From positions 2,423,001-2,487,000 of the forward strand of contig OX463822.1 of NCBI GenBank assembly GCA_949825045.1: a stretch of DNA of 64,000 nt. The letters run 5' to 3'. Of the stretch, positions 43,635-53,484 are shown piece by piece. Both the position numbers and the translations under genes were made by a program. The notes below the pieces were generated by a model. The model did not search any database and was not told the origin of the DNA. It was given only the letters and a program-made list of their open reading frames with translations. The number at the start of each line of letters is the position of its first letter. The stretch's first letter is position 1. This stretch comes from Argyresthia goedartella (lineage: Eukaryota > Arthropoda > Insecta > Lepidoptera > Argyresthiidae).

Positions 43635-46349
43635 TCATCGGGGGGCCCTCGCGGGCGGTGGAGATCTTCTCACGAGGGGTGTTCCGTTGGCTGATCGCCG
43701 GCTAGGCAACCAGGTCGCGTGGCAGGCGGCGGCGGTCGGGCGGGCGCGCGTGGTACGGCGCCATGTCGCGGATGTGCGGATGATGTGAGCATCCGCACGC
43801 GCGAACATGCCCTTCGCCAGCCTCTGGACAAACTGGTCCTCTGGTTCCCATCTGAGGTCCCTCTGGATCGTCGCATTCCTCACGTAGCGGGGGGCATCGA
43901 CGATGGTACGCAAAGAGAGGTTCTCTTGGGCTCGGAGTCTCCGTTTGTTTGTCTCCGAGCACAGGGCGTACCATGCCGGGGCCGCGTAGGTGAGGCGGGA
44001 TCTCACGTAGCACTTGTAGATCCCGAGCTTCGCCCTTAGAGGGAGGCTGGAGTCGAGAAGTGGACGCAGCTTGGCGCGTGCCACCTTGACCTGGTTGACG
44101 ACGTTGTCGACATGTTGCTTCATGGTGAGCCGACGATCGATGGTCACTCCCAGGTACTTCACCTGCGGAGACCACGCGATGTCCTGTCCTTGGAGCTGGA
44201 GTGGTGGTGGAAGGGGGGACTGGCCTGTGATGAGCGCCTGCGTCTTCCCAACGTTGACGGACAACCGCCACTTGGCGAGCCAGTCGGGCAAGATGTCCAG
44301 GGTGCGCTGCAGTTTGACGGCAGCGTGCCGTGCCTGGATCGACGACGCGTAGTAGGCAGCGTCGTCGGCGAAGAGTGCCAGCTAGGCACCCGGCCCGACG
44401 GGGATGTCGTCCGTATATTGGGAGTAACAGGCTGGAGACAGGCAGGACCCCTGAGGGACGCCGGCTGCAACGGGGTGTTCCTCGGAGACGGCGTCTTCCA
44501 CCATCACTCGGAAGCGGCGATTCTTCGGGAAGGAGGCGATGATCTGGACCAGTCTTCTTGGGGCTGGAGACGTCGACAATTTGTACAGCAACCCCTCGTG
44601 CCATACTCTGTCAAACGCCTTCTCCATGTCCAGGAGTACTGCGACAGTGTATTCCTTCTTGTTTAAACAAACCGTCATGTCATTCAGTACTCTGGTGAGC
44701 TGAAGCGTCGTAGAATGCTCGGGCCTGAAGCCGAACTGTTCTGGGCGCGGCTGGATGTGGGGCAGTAGCTTCGCCAGCAGGAGTTTCTCAAACACCTTTG
44801 AGATGGTACTCAGTAGAGTTATCGGCCGATAGCTCTCAGGCAGCTTGGAGTCCTTGCCCGGCTTGGGCAACATGATGACCAAACCCTCTTTCCATTGGGT
44901 TGGGAAGTGGCCCGTGCGCAAGATACCGTTAAACAGGCGCGTAACGGCCGCCACAGTACGTGGCGGCAAATGTAGCAGCGCCATGTTAGGTATGCGGTCT
45001 GCGCCCGGGGCTTTCCTGGGCTTGGTACGTCTGAATGCACGCATGATCTGGCCGGGCGTGACGACGGTGGGGTCCTCTTCGGGAGCTATCGGCGAGGCGA
45101 AGTACTCTCGCAGGTGTCTCTCGACTGCTGCGACGTGCTCCACATCATCCGTAGGGTTCGGCTTGAACTGCTTCTCGAGGCATTCGGCGAAGATCTCCGC
45201 ACGGTCTTGGGCTCGAAATCTTGGTAGGCCGTCGCTGCCCAGGATTGTTCGGACGGGAGTTGGAGTAGTCGACAAATCCCGGCATAGGCGATGCACGGAG
45301 GGGACGTGGTCGCCCATGGACTCGACGTGACGTTCCCAAGATTCTTCGGCGTGGAGATCAAGTCGGCGCTTCAGCTCTGCCGTCATGGCGTTGAGCCTGG
45401 TCTTCATCGTTGGGCAGCGGGTTTGCTGCCACTGCTTCCGGAGAGCGCGCTTATCGCAGATGAGTGCGCGTAGCTCAGCAGGAAGAGGATTGGGCTTCCC
45501 CCCGCGAGCTACGGTGTGCGATGATAGGTCGAGCGCGTCTCGGATCTGGGTGGTTAGCAGCGATGCCAGGCGGTCAACGTCTTCCGGCTGGTTGACTGGA
45601 CATGTGGTCGAAGACTGGTCGAGGGCAGCGGTGAAGGCGCCCCACTGGTATCGTCGGCGTGATGCTGGCGGAGAGACCCGGGTGGGCAGGTCCGGCAGGA
45701 CGAGAAGTACTGGCCTGTGGTCCGATGGGAGGTCAGGGAGAACCTCCTGGCTCGGCGGAGTCCGGAGACCTCTGACGACTACGACGTCGATGGTGTCCCA
45801 ACCGGCCCGCGAATCGAAGTGGGTGGGCTCGTCGGGACCGATGACATCGTAGTTGTGGCTCACGGAGTCGGCAAGGATGGCGCGTCCAGCTGGGCATACC
45901 CTGGTGGAGTTCCAGACGGTGTGCTTGGCGTTGAGGTCGCCAGCGACGAGTGTCGGATGCGGCGACTGTAGCAACCCCCGTAGCTCGGCGGTGCGGATTG
46001 GTGTACTGGGGGGCTTGTAGGCGGCGTAGAGTCGCAGCACCTGGCCGGCGACCTGGAGGTCGACGCCCAAAGCATACAGGGATGTATACTCCTGGGCGTC
46101 AACGAGCTGGTGGACGATCTTCCTGCCGACGATGACTGCCAAGCCTCGAAAGGCCCGGCCGCTGGTGGACTTCTCGTCCTTGCGATAGACGAAGTAGCCG
46201 GGCAGCGACAGCTTGTCGCTTCCGGCTAGGAATGTCTCGCTGATGAGCATCACGTCGACGCGGTAGTCCCTCAGGAACACGTGGAGAAGCCGCTTCTTCC
46301 CTGTCAGCGACTGCGCGTTCCAGTGGACGACCCTGAGCGGCTCATGCAT
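43635..46349 (-). pseudogene. Jockey ORF2: endonuclease and reverse transcriptase (one stop)
   Basis: The frame from ATG at 46349 encodes the APE-type endonuclease first: HWNAQSL with Asn 11, SETF with Glu 38, AGDLNAKH with Asp 138 and Asn 140, and PSDHRPVLL with Asp 210 and His 211. The RT follows: TKPRKAPGADRIPNMAL, PESYRPITLLSTISKVFEKL, EQFGFRPEHSTTLQL, LLDMEKAFDRVWHEGLLYKL (first catalytic Asp) and GVPQGSCLSPACYSQYTDDI. TAG at 44382-44384 (codon 656) interrupts just before LALFADDAAYYASS, the catalytic box. The frame is otherwise open to TGA at 43635, giving 904 codons. The C-terminal LSVNVGKTQALI and YAAPAWYALCSE thumb-and-linker segments are intact. A single substitution therefore separates it from a full ORF2. 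Confidence 0.9.
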
Positions 46350-47020
46350 TGCGGAGCAGAGCGGTGAGTCTGCCCAGGGCAGTGGGGTCGCTGAGGAGGG
46401 CGATCAGGGCTGTGAGGTGCCCCAAGTCCTGCTGCCCTATCGCCGCCCTATCGCGGAGTGGCGGCGCCAGCGGCGGCCGCAGTCTCGCTGGCGGCGAGAG
46501 TAGCCGCCGCGGCGCCGGCGGCAGGTGGAGCCGTCGCCTTCTTCTTCTTCCCCCCCCGCTTCGTCTTCTGCCTGGGGGCTCCGTCGTTCGCCTGCGCCAT
46601 AAGCGAGGCGGGCGCCGTTGGTTCCTGCAGATCGGGACGAGGCAGAGGGGGAGGCTGCACCTTCTTGGGCCCGGGCGCGTTGGTGAGCGCCACAGTGCCG
46701 GCCTTCTTGTTCCGCGCCTCCTGGCGGAACACGGGGCACGTCGCATTATTTGCTGTGTGCGGTCCACCGCAGTTGGCGCAGGTCGGCGGCTGGTCTTTCG
46801 GGCGGGGGCATTCCCGCGCCGAGTGGGGACCGCCACAACGTACGCACGCTAGGGGGCGGTGGCACATATGCGACGAGTGCCGGAATTGCTGGCACCTGTG
46901 GCACTGGGCCGGGCCCTGCTTCGAGCACCAGGCCTCGATCTTCACCCCCGGCATATACAAGAGCTCCGTGATCTCGTACACAGCGCCGGGGGCACGGTCT
47001 GGATTCTTCTTCAGGCTGGC

Positions 47021-47179
47021 TGAATTGAAAGAGGTTTGTAGGAGTAAATAGATGTTTATTGTACTAAAGTTTGGATAGAAGAGAGTCTAATTATCCGCAG
47101 TATAATCTTATATAGTCTTACAAATAAGGAGTCACACACACAGTCATACATGTCTATGTCGCTATGTCCGCACACTTCA
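47021..47179 (-). repeat. gypsy 3' LTR
   Basis: All 159 positions match the 5' LTR by direct reading. Both LTRs are derived from one RNA at insertion, so no visible change means a recent event. Confidence 0.93.
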
Positions 47180-47190
47180 CCTCCCACGGA
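47180..47190 (-). promoter_or_regulatory. gypsy polypurine tract
   Basis: The minus strand reads GTGGGAGG immediately before the 3' LTR (TGAAGTG). This is the usual plus-strand primer position, though short. Confidence 0.6.
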
Positions 47191-47246
47191 AAATTAAAAA
47201 AAAATACATGATTATATTTTTTTTTCTAAAACTAACTCTAAATATT

Positions 47247-50200
47247 TCATAATGCTTGTATGTACGGTTTCGTTCTATTTTTATGAACAATTTCAATTTT
47301 CCCATCTTTTACAATTTTTACATTGACATCTAAATCTTCAACAACCAAATATGGGCCTAAATAAATATTCTGTGTCTTATCACCCGAGGGGTTTCTTAAC
47401 AATAACATACTGTCTTTCTTATAGTATACTGGATATACATTTTTATCATAATTTTCCTTCCTAATTACCTTACTTCTAATTAAGTTTTCCCTAGCATCCT
47501 TTTGGGAAACTTGTAACCTATACTTAAACTCTAACGGATAACTGTCATGATTATACAATGGGTCCACTATATTGTTACTTAAATTACTAGGAAGATTACA
47601 TATTTTGCCAAACACTAATTCATGAGGCGTATATTTCGTTTCAGAATGAACTGTATTGTTATAGGCAAAGCACCAGTATGGCAACCAGTCACTCCACTGA
47701 TCAGGCTGATTGTTTGACATGATTCTTAAATACGCACCCATAACTTTGTGGCTATTCTCTAATGCACCGATCGTCTCGTGATGATATGCCGTAGACGTCA
47801 TCTGAGTTATATTCAAGAGCTTACATACCTCCTTCATTGTGCTCGATACAAACTCGGTACCACGATCCGTTGCTATTTCTCTCGGTATTCCGTATTTCAG
47901 CATGAATTTTTCCACGAATGCGCGTGCCACACTTACCGTATCCTTTGTTTCAAGAGGAAACGCCTCTACGTACTTTGACAGGTCACATTGCAAAGTCAAT
48001 ATATAAGCAAATTTATTCGCATCTTTGTTTATAGGTCCAACTATATCCAAAAACACCTTATCAAATGCACACTTAGCTGTAGTTGTTACTACCATAGGTT
48101 GTTTTGTGTTCACTGAATACTTTTGTTTTTGACATTTACTACATTTGGCTACAAAATCTCTAACATCTTTCTCTATCGTGTTCCAATAATAATATCTTTT
48201 GATGTTATTAGCCATTCTCCTAATGCCTGCGTGGCCACTTGTAGGCAATAAGTGAAAGTCATTTATTATGACACGTCTATCGTCGAGATTGTCTATTCTT
48301 TGTACTCCCCTTATTATACATACTCTTGGTCCGGACCATTTGGGAATACTTTTGATTTCTTGGGTTAACCCTTCTATAAATCTTTCATTTTCTTTACATT
48401 TCACTATGCATATTTCCTTTATATTCAATCTTTCACAAAATGATCCAAATTCTTTCACCATAACGGCTCGCGTTGATAATGATAAAGAAGATGGCTTTGT
48501 AAAGATAGTCGACGTGCTTTCTATATAAATAAAATATTTATTCTCTTCTGTCAAAAGTCTCTCTTTCTTCATTTTCTGTATATCTTTCTCTGTTCCTATC
48601 CGAAGTTCTGTGTAATTGTTCGGCTTTTTGAGTATATCCACAACTCTCGGATGATCTGTCCTCGAATCAGTGTCTATATCATCCACCGACAAATTATCAC
48701 GTTCTTTATCCTTTTCTTCTTGCATTCTTCTCTTTTGTCCTCTTGTCATAACATTCATAACTTTTTCATTCATTTCCTTTAACTGTTCTGACGTAACAAT
48801 CACGCGCGACAATGCATCTGCAGCTACATTGTTGCACCCTTTCACATATTCTACAGTAAAGTTATATTCTTCCAGACATAACCTAAATTTCAATAACCTA
48901 CTTGATGGATCACGCATGTTGAAAAGATACACTAACGGTTTATGATCAGTCTGTATTTTGAATTTCCTTCCGAAAAGATATGGGCGAAAATACTTTACAC
49001 TCCACACTATTGCCAAAAGTTCCTTTTCAATAGTGGGGTAATTTTTCTCTGCCTTATTTAAACTACGACTAGCATATGCTATCGGTCTGCCGTCACTATT
49101 GCTTAATACAGATCCTACTGCTATGCCGGACGCATCAGTTTGTAAAAGAAACTCATTTTCACTATTAAAATTTGGATATTGTAGAACTGGGTGATTCATC
49201 AATGCCTTTTTTAAATCATGGAATGCTTCTTCACATTCACTAGTCCATCTATATTCTGCATCCTTCTTCGACAGTTGATTCAAAGGATATGACACCTGAG
49301 CAAAATTTGGAATAAATTTTCTATAATAGTTTGCGAACGCCACAAATCTTTTCACTTCATCACATGTTTGTGGTCGTGGATAATTTTTCATAACCTCTAT
49401 TTTTCCTGGATCAGGTAGAATACCTCTTTCTGAGACTACATGACCTAAATACAAAATTTCCTTTTTGAGAAATTCGCATTTGGTTGGATTCAATTTTAAA
49501 TTAATTTTTCGTAGTCTGCTAAAAATATCAAGCAAGTTATGATTGTGCTGATCCAAATTTCTCCCAAATACTACCAAATCGTCAAGATATACCAAACATT
49601 TTTCATAATTTAGACCTGACATTGCTACAGTAATCATACGGGAAAAGGCTGATGGACTTGTTTTTAGTCCCATCGGTAGTCTCTTCATTTGGTACTGACT
49701 TTTCGAACTTGTGAAGGCTGTACATTTTCTGCTTTGTGGTTCTAATTCAACTTGATAATACCCCTGATAAAGATCTAAATGGCTGAAATACATTGCTCCT
49801 GAAAGTGAATCTAAAATATCGGTGATGTTGGGCAATGGGAATTTATCATCTTGAATTTGTTCATTGAGCTTCCTGTAATCTATTACTATACGCCATTTCT
49901 TTTCACCATTTGCATCAGACTTTTTCGGCACTAATAATAAAGGACTCGACCATTCACTACGAGTCTCTTCTATAATATCATCATTTAACATTTTCTGTAT
50001 TTGGTTATCAATTTCAGATTTTTGTGCATGTGGAAGCCTATACTGCTTTGTGTAAACTGGACTACAATTTGATTTTAATTGAATTGTTTGCCGGTATATT
50101 CCGGTACAAGTTAATTTGTCTCCTTCTAAATGAAATACGTCCGGGTATTTTGCGCAAATATTTTCTATTGATATTTGTTCCTCTTTATTTAATCCATCAA

Positions 50201-50912
50201 GTTTCAAACACCTAAATAATGTCTTCACTCTATCAGAATTCATCACTGGTCTTTCGTACGCACACACGTCATATTCATTCAGACTACTCGTATTTATAGT
50301 AAAATAACTCAAACTCACACTTGTATCTCTTGTGTTCAAGATTTTTATTGGTAGCCTACCGTCACTTGGCCTTGATACCATACTAGCCAAAAACACACCC
50401 TCGCTCAACTCTTGTGCCAACAATACGCAATCATCATTCCTATCCGTTCGCACATAATGTATAGATTCGCTCCTAGGCGGCACTATTAAATAAGTATTCT
50501 GATGCCCCACTGTGGGCATATCAAACGTCAAAGTAATTTCTCTATTCGCGTCGCTTCGTAATCGCATTGTATTTATTTCAAAGTCCAAAACGCCATGGTA
50601 TCGTTTTATAAAATCTGATCCCAGAATGCCGTCGGTTTTACACGGAAGATCCTGAAATACATAAAACTTATGACGAAATATTTCTCCTTTTGAAGTCAAA
50701 TTTAGATATACATATCCGTCCGACTGTACATTTCCACCTATTCCTCTGACGCATAATTTATCCATATGTAAAGGAATGTTACCATGTTTAACTTTGTCGT
50801 ACTTGATTGCCGAAAGTGAGGCGCCGGTATCAATTAACCAATCATGTTGATGTTCGCCTACACTAATTCGTACTTTGTTTATGCTATTGCACGAACAAAT
50901 ATAGCTAGGCAC
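47247..50912 (-). CDS. gypsy pol polyprotein, intact
   Basis: Open for 1221 codons. It has protease DTGAS at 28-32 with GILGSDF near 95-101, RT WRIVIDYRKLN (340-350), PMGLKTSPSAF, YLDD at 442-445, RNase H TDAS at 592-595, and the integrase zinc finger HH-CC (His 887, His 894, Cys 924, Cys 927) with core D956 (FLDIVGP), D1016 (ATDRGTEF) and E1052 (GALENSH), a D-D-35-E triad. The C-terminal YLVVEDLDVNVKIVKDGKIE and IVHKNRTKPY close it. No stop or frameshift is present. There is no ATG: the frame follows a TGA and is read through GTG at 50912-50910, next to a T7 run in the gag/pol overlap, so a frame change from gag is expected for expression. The frame is +1 (or -2) relative to gag, where many relatives use -1. 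Confidence 0.92.
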   Translation of the reverse strand: MPSYICSCNSINKVRISVGEHQHDWLIDTGASLSAIKYDKVKHGNIPLHMDKLCVRGIGGNVQSDGYVYLNLTSKGEIFRHKFYVFQDLPCKTDGILGSDFIKRYHGVLDFEINTMRLRSDANREITLTFDMPTVGHQNTYLIVPPRSESIHYVRTDRNDDCVLLAQELSEGVFLASMVSRPSDGRLPIKILNTRDTSVSLSYFTINTSSLNEYDVCAYERPVMNSDRVKTLFRCLKLDGLNKEEQISIENICAKYPDVFHLEGDKLTCTGIYRQTIQLKSNCSPVYTKQYRLPHAQKSEIDNQIQKMLNDDIIEETRSEWSSPLLLVPKKSDANGEKKWRIVIDYRKLNEQIQDDKFPLPNITDILDSLSGAMYFSHLDLYQGYYQVELEPQSRKCTAFTSSKSQYQMKRLPMGLKTSPSAFSRMITVAMSGLNYEKCLVYLDDLVVFGRNLDQHNHNLLDIFSRLRKINLKLNPTKCEFLKKEILYLGHVVSERGILPDPGKIEVMKNYPRPQTCDEVKRFVAFANYYRKFIPNFAQVSYPLNQLSKKDAEYRWTSECEEAFHDLKKALMNHPVLQYPNFNSENEFLLQTDASGIAVGSVLSNSDGRPIAYASRSLNKAEKNYPTIEKELLAIVWSVKYFRPYLFGRKFKIQTDHKPLVYLFNMRDPSSRLLKFRLCLEEYNFTVEYVKGCNNVAADALSRVIVTSEQLKEMNEKVMNVMTRGQKRRMQEEKDKERDNLSVDDIDTDSRTDHPRVVDILKKPNNYTELRIGTEKDIQKMKKERLLTEENKYFIYIESTSTIFTKPSSLSLSTRAVMVKEFGSFCERLNIKEICIVKCKENERFIEGLTQEIKSIPKWSGPRVCIIRGVQRIDNLDDRRVIINDFHLLPTSGHAGIRRMANNIKRYYYWNTIEKDVRDFVAKCSKCQKQKYSVNTKQPMVVTTTAKCAFDKVFLDIVGPINKDANKFAYILTLQCDLSKYVEAFPLETKDTVSVARAFVEKFMLKYGIPREIATDRGTEFVSSTMKEVCKLLNITQMTSTAYHHETIGALENSHKVMGAYLRIMSNNQPDQWSDWLPYWCFAYNNTVHSETKYTPHELVFGKICNLPSNLSNNIVDPLYNHDSYPLEFKYRLQVSQKDARENLIRSKVIRKENYDKNVYPVYYKKDSMLLLRNPSGDKTQNIYLGPYLVVEDLDVNVKIVKDGKIEIVHKNRTKPYIQAL

Positions 50913-51360
50913 GAAAAAAATGATTCATTTCGTCGCTTGTCGAACTATCCCGATTTGTAGCGTCCGTTTCATGTTGCGTGGCGTTGATGCCTCCATTTAT
51001 GTCCCTGTATGCTGATTGTCCCCTATTATGGTAAGAATTGTACCTGCCTCGATATCCACCGCGGAATGTTTGTCCTCTTTGGCCACCTCGATGATTCTGC
51101 CAATGATAATTTTGTCCGAGTTGATTCTGCGTATGCGAATTTTGTCCTCGACTGTACGTGTAGTTACCTCTGTAGGGCCTGTGTGAACCACGGTTTTGTC
51201 CTCTTACCTGGCTACCTCCGCTCTGTCCTCGTTGCGCGAAGTAGCTCGAGGCTGACCCTGACGTCGATGGGGGAGAAGCCAACTCTTCGTCCTTCGCCGC
51301 CCGAACTGCATCCTTCAGCGAGCATATTTGACGGGACAGCAGAATACGGACGAATGCCAT
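50905..51360 (-). CDS. gypsy gag remnant, C-terminal RG-rich tail
   Basis: The frame opens MAFVRILLSRQICSLKDAVR, then AAKDEELASPPSTSGSAS, and continues as a 100-residue Arg/Gly/Tyr/Gln-rich tail (RGGQRGQTFRGGYRGRYNSY) ending MNHFFRA. No CCHC zinc knuckle is present. LKDAVRAAKDEE resembles the end of a capsid, where gag of mdg1-like elements has several hundred residues upstream. Only 151 codons remain, so the matrix and most of the capsid appear deleted, although the ATG is kept. The tail is in good frame and overlaps pol by 8 bp. With no capsid the element should not form its own particles. Confidence 0.7.
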   Translation of the reverse strand: MAFVRILLSRQICSLKDAVRAAKDEELASPPSTSGSASSYFAQRGQSGGSQVRGQNRGSHRPYRGNYTYSRGQNSHTQNQLGQNYHWQNHRGGQRGQTFRGGYRGRYNSYHNRGQSAYRDINGGINATQHETDATNRDSSTSDEMNHFFRA

Positions 51361-51495
51361 ATTAAAATTTGTTTACATTACTATTAATAACTCACTTAAC
51401 GTCCCTATGCACTTTTGATTCTTCGTTGTATTTGAGTACGATTCATGAGTTCGGTTTTAATGAATGTTCACATCACGGTTTTATGCACTTTTTAA

Positions 51496-51750
51496 TTAAA
51501 CACGCTGATTTTGGAGTACGATTGCTGCCGCATGGCCCTGAACACTTTTCCTGAAGCACTGTGTCACTTTTTTAATGATGAACCACGTCGCGGCTCCAGT
51601 GATGAGAATGATGAGGGCCATCAAACTATAACTTATCGACGGGATGTGCATATTGATGGTCTCAGCAATGGTAGCTGAGTTTGAGTAACCAACTTGGGTA
51701 ATTATTTGTTGCTGGTCACTTGGCCCCTCTTTTGATTGTGGTTTGCCCAT
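51496..51750 (-). CDS. Small membrane protein frame upstream of gag (84 aa)
   Basis: From ATG at 51750 the product starts MGKPQSKEG, which fits an N-myristoylation signal (Gly 2, Ser 6). A polar stretch follows to about residue 39, then one hydrophobic segment (YSLMALIILITGAATWFII, about 41-59), then a basic juxtamembrane KK and a short tail ending LQNQRV. It lies between the primer site and gag. An upstream in-frame ATG at 51801 (MVGGVGLDS) could extend it. I have a vague memory of similar MG..TM small frames in other insect LTR elements, but no sequence was compared. Possible roles in assembly at membranes or in entry-like behaviour are speculation. The TM segment alone does not make it an envelope protein. 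Confidence 0.6.
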   Translation of the reverse strand: MGKPQSKEGPSDQQQIITQVGYSNSATIAETINMHIPSISYSLMALIILITGAATWFIIKKVTQCFRKSVQGHAAAIVLQNQRV

Positions 51751-51811
51751 GTTGGGGATTATATGGTATACTGCACTGTCAAGACCAACACCTCCAACCA
51801 TGGGCCCAGGC

Positions 51812-51822
51812 AAAGGTCGCCA
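51812..51822 (-). promoter_or_regulatory. gypsy primer-binding site (tRNA-Arg-like)
   Basis: Just inside the 5' LTR, minus reads TGGCGACCTTTGCC. TGGCGACC fits the 3' end of an arginine tRNA as used by mdg1/412-type elements. The match beyond 8 nt is imperfect. Confidence 0.55.
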
Positions 51823-51981
51823 TGAATTGAAAGAGGTTTGTAGGAGTAAATAGATGTTTATTGTACTAAAGTTTGGATAGAAGAGAGTCTAATTATCCGC
51901 AGTATAATCTTATATAGTCTTACAAATAAGGAGTCACACACACAGTCATACATGTCTATGTCGCTATGTCCGCACACTTCA
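51823..51981 (-). repeat. gypsy 5' LTR
   Basis: TG...CA ends (TGAA and TTCA inverted). On minus it carries TATATAAG (TATA-like) and downstream CAATAAAC, a polyadenylation signal. The 159 bp are identical to the 3' LTR. Confidence 0.93.
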
Positions 51982-53484
51982 TGGCGAAGAAGATGCAGCC
52001 GGGTCTTCCTTTGCGCGCCCGGATCTGCTTACAGTACTCGGCCTCCACACCGAGTTCTGCAAGCGCCGCGACTATCTCCTCCGGCGCGGTGTTAGAAGGC
52101 AGCCCGCGGATCGCCACCTTCTGGGTCTTGTCGGCCGGCAACGAGTATGAGAACCACCTCACACCGTGGTCCTTCTCCAGCCTGCACAGGTAACGTTGCA
52201 CAAGCCGGTACTCGTCTTCGGCCGTTGGGGTAAAGCGCACACCCTTTTGGTAGGCGCGCGCGCTGGGAGCCCGGCCGAGCTCGCTGGCTATCGCCCTGAA
52301 GTGGTCGGCCCAGTTGGGTAGGACCTCCACAATAAGGGGCGGATAGCGCGGCTGGCGGGGCTGCTGTGGCGCAGCGCCTCCCGACGGGGCGGCGGTGGCG
52401 GTGGCAATCGCGGCTGCGGTTTGGGCGGCGGCAATGGCAGGCGGCGTTGGGCGGGCGGGCGGCATTGGGCGGGCGGGCCCTATCGCGGGTGCGGTGGCGT
52501 GCGGGTTCGCAGGCGCAGCGGCGGGGCGCGTAGGGCGGGCGGGCACAGTCGCGGCGGTGGGCGGGTTCGCGGGCGCTGCGGCGGGGCGCGTAGGGCGGGC
52601 GGGCACTATCGCGGGCGCTGCGGCGGAGCGCGTGGGGCGGGCGGGCACACGCGACGTGGTCGCCGACGGGGCGGGCGGACGCGCGGTTGGCGGCACCGGG
52701 TGCCTCACTGAACGGGGGGGGGAACGCGGTGCTGGGGCGCGGTGCCCCAGACACGGTGGATGCGGTCGCGGCCGCCGCGGCAAACGACACTGTAGGAGAG
52801 CACTTATTAGGTAAAACACTCGTACCTGTTTGTGTTGAAGCACTCTCATAGTCACTCGCGGCGGCGGACAGTCCAGGGGCGGGGGCGGGTGCCTGAAGCG
52901 CGCCCGTCCAGGGCGACAGCGACGGCATGTCGAGGCCCGTCTTCCTCGGCGGCGGCTGGTTCGTTGGTGGCGGGGTCGGCGAGTCCGCAAGCTGGACTCG
53001 CTTTCCATCTCCTCGGAGACGCAGCTCGTCGCTCGGGCTTTCGCTACGCGGGCGCCTCGTCCCGCGGGTTGGTGGCAGCACCAAAGGCCGCGTTTTTGCC
53101 TGCTCCACTAATTGCGCGTCGAGGAGCTCGGCGTCGATACAAGCCGTGGGCTTGCCCGACAGGGCAGCGCGGCTTGCGGCGACGTATGCCTCCATGGCAC
53201 GAAGTAGGCCCGCCGAAAACAGGTTGGCTTGAGCGGCCCGAATTAAATATAATTCGTCCAGCTCAAGCTCTGCCCTCGGGGACACAGGACGCCGCACCAC
53301 GGGCGACCCGTACTCCGTCGACGTGGAGATAGGGAGCAGGCCTTCTAGTGATGCCGATCGCTGCGCGCGGCGCCGGCGCGGGGTTTCACCCAGCGGCGGG
53401 CTGTTCGCTATCACGGCATCGTCACTGTCACTAGCACAAACACTTACAATGTCACTGGCACTATAGCCCTTAGAAGGGCTTTTG

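Larger units (their letters stand above)
47021..51981 (-). mobile_element. Ty3/gypsy LTR retrotransposon (mdg1-like), young insertion
   Basis: A 4961-bp element with identical 159-bp LTRs at 47021-47179 and 51823-51981, flanked by the 4-bp duplication TGGC (47017-47020 and 51982-51985). It sits in Jockey ORF1. On minus the LTRs begin TGAAGTGTG and end TTCAATTCA. An Arg-tRNA-like primer site and a purine tract are adjacent to the LTRs. Pol is intact, gag is largely deleted, and there is no env. The inner sequence is AT-rich, unlike the GC-rich Jockey around it. The mdg1/412 lineage is inferred from the integrase and C-terminal style. Confidence 0.93.

Noticed and set aside
44112..46102. Several long plus-strand frames (e.g. 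44112-44666, 44845-45330)
   Set aside because: They overlap Jockey ORF2 on the opposite strand. No independent domain is seen.
51496..51813. Reading the small membrane frame as an envelope gene
   Set aside because: It has no cleavage site, fusion motif or glycoprotein size, and lies before gag and not after pol.
52395..52814. Gly/Ala-rich plus-strand frame
   Set aside because: Shadow of the Pro/Ala-rich Jockey ORF1 region.
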